From assembly GCF_001908235.1 (NCBI RefSeq), contig NZ_LGHK01000024.1:1-64000 (forward strand): a DNA stretch of 64,000 nt, read 5' to 3'. This stretch comes from Bradyrhizobium sp. NAS96.2 (GTDB lineage: Bacteria > Pseudomonadota > Alphaproteobacteria > Rhizobiales > Xanthobacteraceae). The notes beneath the pieces are model-generated. The model did no database searches. It was not told where the DNA came from and saw nothing but the letters and a program-made list of their open reading frames with translations. The translations under genes were made by a program, and so were the position numbers. Within the stretch, counting starts at the first letter, position 1; each line of letters opens with the position of its first letter. Positions 34,822 to 43,385 of the stretch are shown here, piece after piece.

Positions 34822-35210
34822 GCGACACCGTAGGGATCGTGATCGTCTCGCATTCCAGCGACATCGCCAAGGGAACCGCCGACATGGTGCGGCAGATGGT
34901 CGGCAGCGAGGTCAAGGTGGCCTTCTGCGGCGGCAATCCCGATGGCGGATTGGGCACCAGCGTGCCGCTGATCATCGACGCTATCAATGCCGCCTGGTCG
35001 CCGAAGGGCGTCGCGGTGCTGGTCGATCTCGGCGGTGCCGAGACCAACAGCGAAATGGCGGTCGAGATGCTGGAGCCGGCGCGACGCGACCTCGTTGTCG
35101 TCTGCAACGCGCCGATCGTCGAAGGCGCCGTGATGGCGGCGACCGAGGCGGCGGGCGGCAGCTCGCTGGCTCAGGTCAAGGCCGTGGCCGAGGAACTCTC
35201 TGCCGACTGA
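34818..35210 (+). CDS. dhaM: PTS-dependent dihydroxyacetone kinase phosphotransferase subunit DhaM
   Basis: A 130-residue EIIA-mannose-type domain that takes phosphate from HPr and rephosphorylates ADP bound to DhaL. The active-site histidine is His12 in GIVIVSHSSDIAKG, followed by VRQMVGSEVKVAFCGGN and VLVDLGGAETNSEMA. It contains only the EIIA-like domain; in many bacteria DhaM is fused to HPr and an enzyme I fragment, whereas here those are separate downstream genes. The start overlaps the dhaL stop. Confidence 0.92.
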   Translation: MSDTVGIVIVSHSSDIAKGTADMVRQMVGSEVKVAFCGGNPDGGLGTSVPLIIDAINAAWSPKGVAVLVDLGGAETNSEMAVEMLEPARRDLVVVCNAPIVEGAVMAATEAAGGSSLAQVKAVAEELSAD

Positions 35211-35233
35211 AATGTCGGCGATGCGATGAATGG

Positions 35234-35545
35234 ATGATGAGCATGCTTGATAGAGCGGACGGACAGAACTTCACCGGCAATGTGCGGCTGGTGCATGCGG
35301 TCGGCATGCACGCGCGCCCGGCGGTCAAGCTGACCAAGCTCGCCAAGAAGTTCCAGGCCCAGATCTCGGTGCGGGTCGCAGGCGCGCCCGAGTGGATCAA
35401 CGCCAAGAGCGTGGCCAAGATCATGGCGATGCGCGCCGCGCACGGCAGCACGATCGAGATCAAGGCTTCCGGCAGCGACGCCGAGGCCGCCGTCGCGGCC
35501 CTGGTCGATTTGGTCGCCAGCGATTTCCCGGATGGAGCAGGCTAG
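35234..35545 (+). CDS. HPr phosphocarrier protein
   Basis: A protein of about 103 residues of the HPr family. The phosphorylated histidine lies in LVHAVGMHARPAVKL, and the serine that corresponds to regulatory Ser46 lies in NAKSVAKIM. It relays phosphate from enzyme I (next gene, starting directly after this stop) to DhaM (previous gene). It carries about 14 residues ahead of the core strand compared with E. coli HPr. The start is uncertain: ATGs at 35234, 35237 and 35243 are in frame, and GGA before 35243 favours the last; the longest is shown. Confidence 0.9.
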   Translation: MMSMLDRADGQNFTGNVRLVHAVGMHARPAVKLTKLAKKFQAQISVRVAGAPEWINAKSVAKIMAMRAAHGSTIEIKASGSDAEAAVAALVDLVASDFPDGAG

Positions 35546-37165
35546 ATGCAGGGCGGCGCTGCAGGATCGGCTTACCGCGGCAGGACCGCCTCGATCGGCT
35601 TTGCCCATGGTCCGCTGGTCCGCGTCGATGCGGGCGCGGGCGGCGAGCGGGTGGCCGGCACGCTGGTCGAGGAGGCGCTCGCCTTGCGCAAGGCGATCGA
35701 TCTCGCCAGTGGGCAGATCGCCGATCTTGCCGCCAGCGCCGGCGGTGAAGCTGCGCAGATCCTCGAATTCCAGGTCGCATTGCTGGAGGACGAGGATCTG
35801 ATCGAACAGATCTTCGCGTCGATCGGCGAGGGGCGCCCGGCCGACGTCGCATGGCGTTCGACGCTCGACGAGCAGATCGCGGAGTACAATTCGGCGGCGG
35901 ATGAGTATCTGCAGGCCCGCTCCTCGGACCTTGCGGACCTGCGCGACCGCGTGGTCCACATCCTGCGCGGCGACGCGGGCGAGCCGCTGAAGATTCCGAG
36001 CGGAGGCGTCGTCTGTGCCGACGACCTGCCGCCGTCGCGCTTCCTGGAGATCGACTGGTCCGGCGGCGGCGGCCTGGCGCTGCTGCACGGCAGTCCGACC
36101 AGCCACGTCGCGATGCTCGCGCGCGCGCGCGGCATCCCGATGGTGGTGCAGCTCGGTGCCATTCCGCATGCCGGCGCGACGGCACTGCTCGACGGCGAAG
36201 GCGCGACGCTGGAGCTCGATCCCAGCGCCGAGCAGGTGCGAATCTTCGAGAAGCGGCGCGAGAGCCATCGCAAGAGCCGGGCATCCGCCCGCGCGATCCT
36301 GCGGCGGCCGACGGCCTCGTGGCGCGGCGAGCACATCAAGCTCCTGATCAACATCCAGCGGGTCGACGATCTCGAGCATGCGGATGCGCAATATGCCGAC
36401 GGCATCGGCCTGATGCGGACGGAATTCCTGCTCGCCGGGCACAGTGAGCTGCCGGATGAAGAGACCCAATTCCAGGCCTATGATGCGGTGTTGCGCTGGG
36501 CCGGCCAGCGGCCCGTCACCATCCGCACCTTCGATGCCGGCGGCGACAAGCCGGTGCCCGGCTTTACCTTCGACGGCGAACCCAATCCGTTCCTCGGCGT
36601 CCGCGGCTTGCGGCTCTGCCTCGCCCGGCCCGAGATTTTCACCGTCCAGCTCCGCGCGCTCGCCCGCGCCGCGGTGCGCGGCAATCTCAAGGTCATGTTC
36701 CCGATGGTGACGCAGGCCGACGAACTCGAGGCAGGGCGGAAGCTGTTCGCCGACATCGTGCAGCGCTTGCAGGCGGACAGTATTGCCGCGATGCTCCCGG
36801 AGCTCGGAATCATGGTCGAGGTTCCGGCGGCAGCCCTGGCGGTCTCGAGCTTCAAGGCCTCCTTCTTCTCGATCGGCTCGAACGATCTCGCGCAATATGT
36901 CCTGGCCTGCGATCGTTCCAACGGAGCTCTTGCCCCCCTGATGGACCCCCTGCATCCCGCAGTGCTCGAACTGATCGCGCGGACCGCGGAGCACGGCCGC
37001 CGCGCCGGCGTCAGTGTCAGCCTGTGCGGCGACATGGCCGGTGATCCGCGCTGTCTTCCCGCGCTGCTGAATTGCGGCCTGCGCGAATTGTCGGTGAACG
37101 CATCGGCGCTGGCGCAGATCAAGCAGACCATCGACCGGCTGAGCAGCGGAGGCGGCGTTGGCTGA
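35546..37165 (+). CDS. ptsI: PTS enzyme I (phosphoenolpyruvate-protein phosphotransferase)
   Basis: A 539-residue enzyme I that phosphorylates itself with PEP. Active-site His187 lies in LLHGSPTSHVAMLARA, the PEP-binding barrel shows GIGLMRTEFLLAG and RTFDAGGDKP, then IGSNDLAQYVLACDR and LCGDMAGDP with the catalytic cysteine. All main motifs are present, so it should be active. It begins immediately after the HPr stop (GGAGCAGGCTAG then ATG) and overlaps the next gene by 8 bp. As part of this operon it is a dedicated enzyme I for dihydroxyacetone kinase rather than the PTS-Ntr enzyme I, which has a GAF domain. Confidence 0.93.
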   Translation: MQGGAAGSAYRGRTASIGFAHGPLVRVDAGAGGERVAGTLVEEALALRKAIDLASGQIADLAASAGGEAAQILEFQVALLEDEDLIEQIFASIGEGRPADVAWRSTLDEQIAEYNSAADEYLQARSSDLADLRDRVVHILRGDAGEPLKIPSGGVVCADDLPPSRFLEIDWSGGGGLALLHGSPTSHVAMLARARGIPMVVQLGAIPHAGATALLDGEGATLELDPSAEQVRIFEKRRESHRKSRASARAILRRPTASWRGEHIKLLINIQRVDDLEHADAQYADGIGLMRTEFLLAGHSELPDEETQFQAYDAVLRWAGQRPVTIRTFDAGGDKPVPGFTFDGEPNPFLGVRGLRLCLARPEIFTVQLRALARAAVRGNLKVMFPMVTQADELEAGRKLFADIVQRLQADSIAAMLPELGIMVEVPAAALAVSSFKASFFSIGSNDLAQYVLACDRSNGALAPLMDPLHPAVLELIARTAEHGRRAGVSVSLCGDMAGDPRCLPALLNCGLRELSVNASALAQIKQTIDRLSSGGGVG

Positions 37166-37580
37166 CACGGCCGCCGATGAAGCGCCCGAGGCCGGCGCGG
37201 TTGCGGCCTACAAGCGCATCTTCAAGGAGGTGCTGGAGAGCCGCCCGTCAGGGATGCGGCTGCGCCTCGCCCATGCCATGGGCAAGAACCGCAGCTTCGT
37301 CAGCCAGATCAGCAACCCGGCCTATCCGGTGCCGATCCCGGTGCAGCATCTCAACACGATCTTCGATGTCTGCCACTTTCCTCCGCAGGCGAAGGCGGCC
37401 TTCTTGCGCGCCTATGCGCGGGCGCATCCGCGCCGCGTCGGCCGGCTGAGCGAAGGCTCGCACGAGCGGACGCTGACGCTGCACCTGCCGGATCTCGGCA
37501 GCGCCAAGCGCAATGCCGAGCTCGACGCGCTGCTGCAGGAATTCACGCGGCGCCTGATCGGCATCATGCGGGAAAAATAG
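37158..37580 (+). CDS. small HTH-like protein in the dha operon
   Basis: A 140-residue cytoplasmic protein that overlaps the end of ptsI by 8 bp, starting with TTG behind GGAGGCG. Residues 15-85 look like a lambda-repressor/XRE-type helical bundle: YKRIFKEVLESRPSGMRLRL, then HAMGKNRSFVSQISNPAYP as a possible recognition helix. The remainder (LTLHLPDLGSAKRNAELDALL) is an amphipathic helix that could dimerise. It may regulate the operon or link DhaK/L signals to transcription; this is a hypothesis from position. Confidence 0.65.
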   Translation: MADTAADEAPEAGAVAAYKRIFKEVLESRPSGMRLRLAHAMGKNRSFVSQISNPAYPVPIPVQHLNTIFDVCHFPPQAKAAFLRAYARAHPRRVGRLSEGSHERTLTLHLPDLGSAKRNAELDALLQEFTRRLIGIMREK

Positions 37581-37615
37581 GCGAAAACGCCGGACCGACG
37601 AAGCGGGAGGACACC

Positions 37616-38599
37616 ATGAAGAAGTTCATCAATGCGGTCGACAACGTGCTCGGCGAAAGCCTCGACGGCTTCGCGGCCGCGCATGCCGATCTGGTCACGC
37701 TGGGCGCCGAGCGCAAATTCGTTCGCCGCCGCGAGCTGAATCGCAGCAAGGTCGCGCTGGTCTCGGGCGGCGGCAGCGGGCACGAGCCGCTGCATGCCGG
37801 CTTCGTCGGCTACGGCATGCTGGATGCAGCCTGTCCCGGACAGGTGTTCACCTCGCCGACACCGGACCAGATCGTCGAGGCCGCGCAGGCGGTCGCGGGC
37901 GATGCCGGCGTCCTGTTCATCGTCAAGAATTATGCCGGCGACCGCATGAATTTCGAGATGGCGGCCGAGATCGCGGAAGGCAAGACCGCCACCATCGTGA
38001 CCGATGACGATGTCGCGGTCGAGAAATCGACCTACAGCATCGGGCGTCGCGGTGTCGCCGGCACCTTGGTCGTCGAGAAGGTCGTCGGCGCCGCCGCCGA
38101 GAAGGGCGCCGATCTCGCGACCTGCGTGGCGCTCGGCGAGCGCGTCAACGCGCGGACGCGCTCGATGGGCGTGGCGCTGACCAGCTGCACGGTGCCTGCC
38201 GCGGGCACGCCGACCTTCGCACTCGGCGAGGACGAGATGGAGATGGGCGTCGGCATCCACGGCGAGCCGGGCCGCCGCCGTGTCGAGCTCGCACAGGCCG
38301 ACGCGATCGCTTCGGAAATGACGACCGCCATCGCCGACGATCTCGCGGCCCCCGCGGGCTCCGAGGCGCTGCTGCTGGTCAACGGCTTCGGCGGCACCCC
38401 GACGATCGAGCTCTATCTGATGTACAACGCGGCGCGCCGCATGCTCGAGCAGCGCGGCCTGCGCATCGCGCGCTCGCTGGTCGGCAGCTACGTCACCTCG
38501 CTGGATATGGCCGGCTGCTCGCTCACGGTGAGCCTGCTCGATGCCGAGACGGCCGCGCTGTGGGACGCCCCGGTGCGTACGGCAGCATTGAAATGGTGA
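37616..38599 (+). CDS. dhaK: dihydroxyacetone kinase substrate-binding subunit DhaK
   Basis: A 327-residue subunit that binds dihydroxyacetone covalently as a hemiaminal. The substrate histidine is His215 in MGVGIHGEPG, and the phosphate/substrate loop is GGGSGHEPLH (51-60) with His56. It works with DhaL-ADP, recharged by PEP through enzyme I, HPr and DhaM, all encoded upstream, to make dihydroxyacetone phosphate for glycolysis. GGGAGGA precedes the ATG. It ends the operon; the 131-bp gap after it shows no gene. Confidence 0.94.
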   Translation: MKKFINAVDNVLGESLDGFAAAHADLVTLGAERKFVRRRELNRSKVALVSGGGSGHEPLHAGFVGYGMLDAACPGQVFTSPTPDQIVEAAQAVAGDAGVLFIVKNYAGDRMNFEMAAEIAEGKTATIVTDDDVAVEKSTYSIGRRGVAGTLVVEKVVGAAAEKGADLATCVALGERVNARTRSMGVALTSCTVPAAGTPTFALGEDEMEMGVGIHGEPGRRRVELAQADAIASEMTTAIADDLAAPAGSEALLLVNGFGGTPTIELYLMYNAARRMLEQRGLRIARSLVGSYVTSLDMAGCSLTVSLLDAETAALWDAPVRTAALKW

Positions 38600-38730
38600 T
38601 CGTCGCGGCTGTCGTCGGCCTGGCTGCCGGTCCACAAGGCGCCGCTCAAAGGCAATGGCATTGTTTACGAATGGCGCCCGCGGCCTTGCCGCGAGCGCTC
38701 CGGGTTCTGCACGGCTGCTGCGACGGCGAC

Positions 38731-39336
38731 TTACCGAGTGTTACGAAGCGTCGTACGTCGCTTTTTGTGCGGGGAGGGCGAATTCGTTGTGAGAACTCGC
38801 TGATCCTCCTGAAACTTGAGGGTCGCTTTGACATGTTCGGCGAGCCTCACCGCGCTGTCCGCGTTCGACGCAAGTCGCGATAGCAATTGAGACAGCACCT
38901 TGAACTCATCGCGCGTCAGCATCCCGAACAGCGCATCGTTGACGGGGCGTTGCAGGGCGGCAAGACGGGTCAATAGACCGAGGCCGTGCTGGGTGAGCGT
39001 GAGTTGCACGCGCCGCCGGTCGTCCGGATGCGGGCTCTTCTCGAGGAGGCCGTCGGAGACCAGCTTGTTGATCTCGTTGGTGACAAAGGCGCCGCTCAGA
39101 TACAGCCGTTCGGCGACCTGATTGACTCCCATCGGTTCTTCCGCCGTCGAATTCTTGATTGCGATCAGGATCAGATACTGAGTGGTCGACAGGTCGACGA
39201 AGTTTGCGAATATCTCGCGGCAGGCTTCAAGGCTGCGTCCGAAGGCGAAATAGTCGTAGAGGACGCCGCGAAGCGTTCGGTCTCCTTCCTTGTCGAGCAG
39301 TTCGGGCTTCGACGCCGTCAAGAGCGCTTCGGTCAC
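38731..39336 (-). CDS. MarR family transcriptional regulator
   Basis: A 201-residue winged-helix regulator. The DNA-binding core is at residues 65-130: MGVNQVAERLYLSGAFVTNE, INKLVSDGLLEKSPHPDDRR (the wing) and VQLTLTQHGLGLL. The C-terminal 30 residues are basic and probably disordered. It diverges from the flavin reductase gene with a perfect 8-bp-arm palindrome in between, so it probably represses the catabolic cluster 39490-48669 until a pathway aromatic ligand binds, as is usual for MarR proteins. Confidence 0.9.
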   Translation of the reverse strand: MTEALLTASKPELLDKEGDRTLRGVLYDYFAFGRSLEACREIFANFVDLSTTQYLILIAIKNSTAEEPMGVNQVAERLYLSGAFVTNEINKLVSDGLLEKSPHPDDRRRVQLTLTQHGLGLLTRLAALQRPVNDALFGMLTRDEFKVLSQLLSRLASNADSAVRLAEHVKATLKFQEDQRVLTTNSPSPHKKRRTTLRNTR

Positions 39337-39411
39337 GGTCGTTCTCCCCGCGAAATCATAGGCTTGCGAATTTGCCTAAGAAGCACGCATGCGCGCGCCC
39401 ATCAAGAGGGC

Positions 39412-39445
39412 TTGACATCTCCAAATAGCTTTGTCAGAAAGCTAT
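39412..39445 (+). promoter_or_regulatory. promoter with MarR-type operator
   Basis: A -35 box TTGACA at 39412-39417 is followed by the perfect palindrome ATAGCTTT-GTCAG-AAAGCTAT at 39425-39445, which covers the spacer and expected -10 region. It lies 44 bp before the flavin reductase ATG, between divergent genes, exactly where a MarR repressor would act. Confidence 0.65.
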
Positions 39446-39489
39446 CTGAAAATTATAAATCAGGGTCGAAGCAGCGAGGCAGGCGTTCC

Positions 39490-40008
39490 ATGGAGGACCG
39501 CGCATTCAGGCGAGTGCTGGGAGAATTCGCGACCGGCGTTGCGGTGGTGACCGCGCGCGGCCAGGGCGAGGAGCTCATCGGCATGACCATGAGCTCGTTC
39601 AACTCCGTCTCGCTCGATCCGCCGCTCGTCCTGTTCAGCGTCGACCGCAAGGCAAAGAGCCTGCCCGCGATGCTCGAAGCCAAGGGATTTGCCGTCAACA
39701 TCCTCGCCCGCGATCAGGAACAGATTTCCAATCAGTTCGCGCGCGCCCTTTCCAACAAGTGGGATCAGGTCAAGACGTCGGTCGGCCACGCCGAAGCCCC
39801 GCTGATATCGGGTGCCCTGGCTCATTTCGAATGCGCGCCGTTTGCAAGCTACGACGGCGGCGATCACGTGATCTTCGTGGTCCGCGTCGTGCGTCACTCC
39901 GCGCGCAGCGAGCCGGCCGCGCCGTTGATCTTCTTCCGGGGCCGCTATCGCGACCTCGTCGACGAAACCGAGCGCGAGCCGACCTGGCCGCTTCCCATTC
40001 ATTACTAG
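39490..40008 (+). CDS. FMN/FAD reductase partner of a two-component monooxygenase
   Basis: A 172-residue flavin reductase of the HpaC/RutF (flavin_reduct) family. It reduces flavin with NAD(P)H and hands it to the oxygenase encoded next. The signature GMTMSSFNSVSLDPPLVLFSV is split around residues 35-56, and the FMN-pocket motif GFAVNILARDQEQISNQFA follows. It is the first gene of the MarR-controlled cluster, 20 bp before the HpaB-like gene. The ATG at 39490 has GAGGCAGGCG upstream. Confidence 0.9.
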   Translation: MEDRAFRRVLGEFATGVAVVTARGQGEELIGMTMSSFNSVSLDPPLVLFSVDRKAKSLPAMLEAKGFAVNILARDQEQISNQFARALSNKWDQVKTSVGHAEAPLISGALAHFECAPFASYDGGDHVIFVVRVVRHSARSEPAAPLIFFRGRYRDLVDETEREPTWPLPIHY

Positions 40009-40028
40009 CTTCGAACCGGAGAACCGCG

Positions 40029-41498
40029 ATGCGTAGCGCAAAGGAATATCTGTCTGGCCTGAAGGACGGACGGACCATCTACATCAACGGGGCTGCGGTC
40101 GGCGACGTGACCGCTCATCATGCGTATCGAAATCTCGCCAGTTCGATGGCCGGGCTGTTCGACTTCGCGAGCGCCAGGGAGAACGTCGATCTCATGACGT
40201 TCGAGACCGATGCCGGACGTGCCAACCGGATCTGGCAGCTTCCGACGTCTTATGCCGATCTCGTCCAGCGGCGGAAGGCACTGGAAGCATGGGCTGCGCT
40301 GCATGCCGGCTTCATGGGCCGGGCCCCGGACCATGTCGCCTCGTGCATCTCAGGCCTCTACATGGGGCTCGACGTCTTCAAGGCGTACGATCCGGCCAGG
40401 GCGGGCGCACTCGAGAGCTACTACCGCTATGCGCGCGACAACGACCTCTACCTGACCTACGTGATCATCAATCCGCAGGCCGATCGTTCGAAAGGGGCCG
40501 CCGAGCAGGCGGATCCGTTCCTCACCGCTGGTGTCGTCGATCGCGACGCAGAGGGGATCACGATCCGCGGCGCCAAGATGCTCGCCACCGGAGGCGTGGT
40601 CGCCGACGAGGTTTTCGTCACGACCATCCAGCCGATGCGTCCGGGCGAAGAGCGCTATGCGATGTCCTTCGCGATCCCGATGAATGCGAAGGGTCTCAAG
40701 ATGCTGTCGCGCAAGTCCTACGAGGATGCAGCCGGCGCGGTGTTCGACAATCCGTTGTCCAGCCGCTTCGACGAGAACGACTCGGTCCTCTATTTCGACG
40801 ACGTGAAGGTTCCCTGGGATCGCGTCTTCATCGAGGGCAACGTCGAAATGTGCCAGAAGCAGTTTCACGCCACGCCCTGCCACGTCTATCAGAACTACCA
40901 GGCGATGGTGCGGCTGAGCGTGAAGCTCAAGTTCCTGGCCGGCCTCGCGCATCGAACCGCCGAAATGAACGGCGTCACCCAGTTCCCGCAGGTGCGGGAG
41001 ATGCTCGGTCAGCTTGCAGCCGAGACCGGGATGGTCGACGCCCTGGTGGCGGCAATGGAGGCGAAGGGCGCGCAGGTCGGGCCCTATTTCATCCCGGACC
41101 GGCACACGCTCTATTCTGCGCAAGTGCTGACGCAGCAGCTCTACGCGCACATCATCAATACGCTGCGCGAACTCGCCGGCGGCGGCATGATCATGCTGCC
41201 GTCGTCGGTCGCCGACTTCGATAACCCCGAGATTGCGGCCTTGATCGGCAAGACCCAGCAGTCGCCGAAGGCCAATTCGCACGACCGGGTGAAGTTCTAC
41301 AAGCTCGCCTGGGACGCGGTCGGATCCGAGTTCGGGTCCCGCCATCAGCAATACGAGATGTTCTACGCCGGCGCGACCTTCGTCACCAAGGGACACTCCT
41401 ATCGCACCTACGACTGGTCGGGCGCCGATCGCCTGGTCCAGATGATGCTCGATTCCTACGACCTCAACGGCGTCTCGATCGCCAGCAAAGCCGCCTGA
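40029..41498 (+). CDS. FADH2-dependent monooxygenase, HpaB/4-hydroxyphenylacetate 3-hydroxylase family
   Basis: A 489-residue flavin-dependent hydroxylase large component. The N-terminal motif SAKEYLSGLKDGRTIYINGA is typical, with the middle domain having FLTAGVVDRDAEGITIRGAK and a helical C-terminal domain (ELAGGGMIMLPSS). The family includes 4-hydroxyphenylacetate 3-hydroxylase, pyrrole-2-carboxylate oxygenases and 4-hydroxybutyryl-CoA dehydratases. Lack of iron-sulfur cysteines and the flavin reductase next door favour a monooxygenase. The substrate is unknown; the amidase and DUF2848 genes further down suggest ring opening and an amide intermediate. Confidence 0.88.
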   Translation: MRSAKEYLSGLKDGRTIYINGAAVGDVTAHHAYRNLASSMAGLFDFASARENVDLMTFETDAGRANRIWQLPTSYADLVQRRKALEAWAALHAGFMGRAPDHVASCISGLYMGLDVFKAYDPARAGALESYYRYARDNDLYLTYVIINPQADRSKGAAEQADPFLTAGVVDRDAEGITIRGAKMLATGGVVADEVFVTTIQPMRPGEERYAMSFAIPMNAKGLKMLSRKSYEDAAGAVFDNPLSSRFDENDSVLYFDDVKVPWDRVFIEGNVEMCQKQFHATPCHVYQNYQAMVRLSVKLKFLAGLAHRTAEMNGVTQFPQVREMLGQLAAETGMVDALVAAMEAKGAQVGPYFIPDRHTLYSAQVLTQQLYAHIINTLRELAGGGMIMLPSSVADFDNPEIAALIGKTQQSPKANSHDRVKFYKLAWDAVGSEFGSRHQQYEMFYAGATFVTKGHSYRTYDWSGADRLVQMMLDSYDLNGVSIASKAA

Positions 41499-41515
41499 AC
41501 CAACGGAGACGACAT

Positions 41516-41896
41516 ATGCCCGTCAACAAGAAGCATGACGAATTCTACACGCTCGACATGACCACCGGTTGGGAAACGCCCGCGGGCTATCCTGCCGGCA
41601 TCCAGCAGAAGATCCTCGCGGGCGCGCTCGACGAGGAGAACCGGCGCGGAACGCGAACCCGGCTGCTGCGCTTTGCGCCGGGCGTCTACACGACCGCGCC
41701 GTTTTCGCACGAGTATTGGGAGGAGGTCTATCTCGTCTCCGGCGACCTGATCGTCGGCAATGACGAGAAGGGCGAGGGCGGCAAGAGCTTCCAGCCGAAC
41801 ACCTATGCCTGCCGGCCGCCGCACGCGCCGCACGGTCCGTTCAAATCCGTCAACGGCTGCCTGCTTCTCGAAATTCACTATTTCGATCCGGTCTGA
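41516..41896 (+). CDS. cupin-domain protein
   Basis: A 126-residue single-domain cupin. The first conserved motif, TTAPFSHEYWEEVYLVSGDL, and the second, ACRPPHAPHGPFKSVNG, carry the usual metal-ligand histidines and glutamate (His-Glu-Glu region and HAPHGP). It lies 17 bp after the monooxygenase gene. It may be a dioxygenase, isomerase or hydrolase acting on the hydroxylated product; no closer assignment is possible. Confidence 0.83.
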   Translation: MPVNKKHDEFYTLDMTTGWETPAGYPAGIQQKILAGALDEENRRGTRTRLLRFAPGVYTTAPFSHEYWEEVYLVSGDLIVGNDEKGEGGKSFQPNTYACRPPHAPHGPFKSVNGCLLLEIHYFDPV

Positions 41897-41948
41897 GGCC
41901 GGTCCGCCAGCACCGACAACATCGTTCGACCGCTCCAAGGGGGAAAAT

Positions 41949-43349
41949 ATGGCGTTCAAGAATATCTCGCTCGCATTCGCGCGTTGCCTGTCCTCGCTCC
42001 AACCGCGCTTCCGGTTGAATTGGGAATTGCCGCACGCCAATCTCCGCGTGGTGGTCGATGGCCTTGCGGGCGCTCTTGTGATCGGCGTCGTGGCGGCAAC
42101 TCCGGTCGCTGCGCAGGACAAGCCGAACTCGGTGGGGCTTGGCGTCTTCACGTTCACGTCCGGTCCCGCCGCGGCCTACGGCATGCCCGGCAAGAACGCC
42201 GCCGATCTCGTGATTGACGAGATCAATGCCAAGGGTGGGATCGGAGGCGTTCCCGTCACCGCGACCTTCGTCGATGAGGCGCAGGGCGCGCAAGGCGTGA
42301 TCGCGGAGTATCGCCGGCTCGCCGGAGACACGAAGAACCAGGTGATGGTCGCGGCCTTGTCGAGCGCGACCTGTCTTGCGCTGGCGCCGATCGCCGAGCA
42401 ACTGGAGGTTCCGACCGTCGGCTGGAACTGCGACACCCACCAGCTGCTCATGGACGGCAAGAGCAAGTACGTGTTCCGTCCCAACGGCAATACCGTGCCC
42501 GAATTCATCGCCTATGCGATCTACCTTCTGGATCGCAAGCCGGACGTGAAGACGGTGGCGATCATCAATCCGGACTATGCGTTCGGCCACGACGCGGCCA
42601 AGATCTTCACGGCGGCGCTGAAGGCGCTGAAGCCGGACATCGAGATTGTCGCCGAACTCTATCCGAAGCTCGGCTCGCCGAACTACCAGACCGAGATTTC
42701 GCGCCTCACCACCGCGCGCCCGGACGTCGTCTTCTCCAATCTCTGGGGCGCCGACCTCGAAAACTTCGTTCGTCAGGCGACGCCGCGCGGGCTGTTCACG
42801 TCGAGTCAGGTGGTCCTCGCGCTCGGCGAGACCGTGCTGCAGCGCGTGCCGTTGCCGGATGGCGTGATCGTCGGGGTTCTGGGTGACGGCTGGTGGATGT
42901 CGCCGGACGCCGAGGCCAATCCCGAGACGGTGAAGTTTGCCGAGGCCTACAAGTCGCGCTTCGGCGAGTATCCGGTGTTTCCATCCATCAAGATGGCCAA
43001 TGCGCTGATCTACGTGAAGGCCGCCTACGACGCCGCCATGCAGAAGAACGGCGGAAAGTGGCCGACGCGTGCGGAGCTCGCGGCCGCCATGAAGGGCAGC
43101 AAGGTCGCAACCTTGACCGGCATCACGCAGACGCGGGCCGACAATGACGGTCTCGTCGATCAGATCGTCGGAGTGACCGTGAAGACGTCGGCGCAGCCGT
43201 TTCCCGTCATCGGCGACATGGTCCGCTACAAGGGCGACAGCCTGATGCCGCAGGCCGGCCAGGATCCGCTGGCCTGGATTTCGACGCTCAAGCCCGAATT
43301 CGCCAAGAGCCTTCCGAAGCCGGGGAGCTACAAGATCGGCGAACGATAG
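41949..43349 (+). CDS. Liv-type ABC transporter substrate-binding protein
   Basis: A 466-residue periplasmic binding protein of the leucine/isoleucine/valine (Peripla_BP_6) family. The signal region is unusually long: about 40 residues precede the hydrophobic core GLAGALVIGVVAATPVAAQ. The mature part has the family layout GMPGKNAADLVIDEINAKGG and PDYAFGHDAAKIF. Many members of this family bind aromatic acids or amides instead of branched-chain amino acids, and the surrounding catabolic genes favour that here. AAGGGGGAAAAT precedes the ATG at 41949. The permeases and ATPases follow directly. Confidence 0.88.
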   Translation: MAFKNISLAFARCLSSLQPRFRLNWELPHANLRVVVDGLAGALVIGVVAATPVAAQDKPNSVGLGVFTFTSGPAAAYGMPGKNAADLVIDEINAKGGIGGVPVTATFVDEAQGAQGVIAEYRRLAGDTKNQVMVAALSSATCLALAPIAEQLEVPTVGWNCDTHQLLMDGKSKYVFRPNGNTVPEFIAYAIYLLDRKPDVKTVAIINPDYAFGHDAAKIFTAALKALKPDIEIVAELYPKLGSPNYQTEISRLTTARPDVVFSNLWGADLENFVRQATPRGLFTSSQVVLALGETVLQRVPLPDGVIVGVLGDGWWMSPDAEANPETVKFAEAYKSRFGEYPVFPSIKMANALIYVKAAYDAAMQKNGGKWPTRAELAAAMKGSKVATLTGITQTRADNDGLVDQIVGVTVKTSAQPFPVIGDMVRYKGDSLMPQAGQDPLAWISTLKPEFAKSLPKPGSYKIGER

Positions 43350-43385
43350 CGTTCACTCGCAACCAATCACGCAGGCGTTAAGCCG

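Noticed and set aside
35171-37168. A 665-codon minus-strand open frame opposite ptsI, and similar long antisense frames opposite 3311-4768, 13226-15382 and 28500-30143
   Set aside because: They mirror real genes in GC-rich DNA, are rich in Arg/Ala/Gly/His with no recognisable motif, and lack ribosome-binding sites; the sense strands carry full family motifs.
40029-41498. 4-hydroxybutyryl-CoA dehydratase as the function of the HpaB-family gene
   Set aside because: The iron-sulfur cysteine pattern expected for the dehydratase is not seen, and a flavin reductase is encoded next door.
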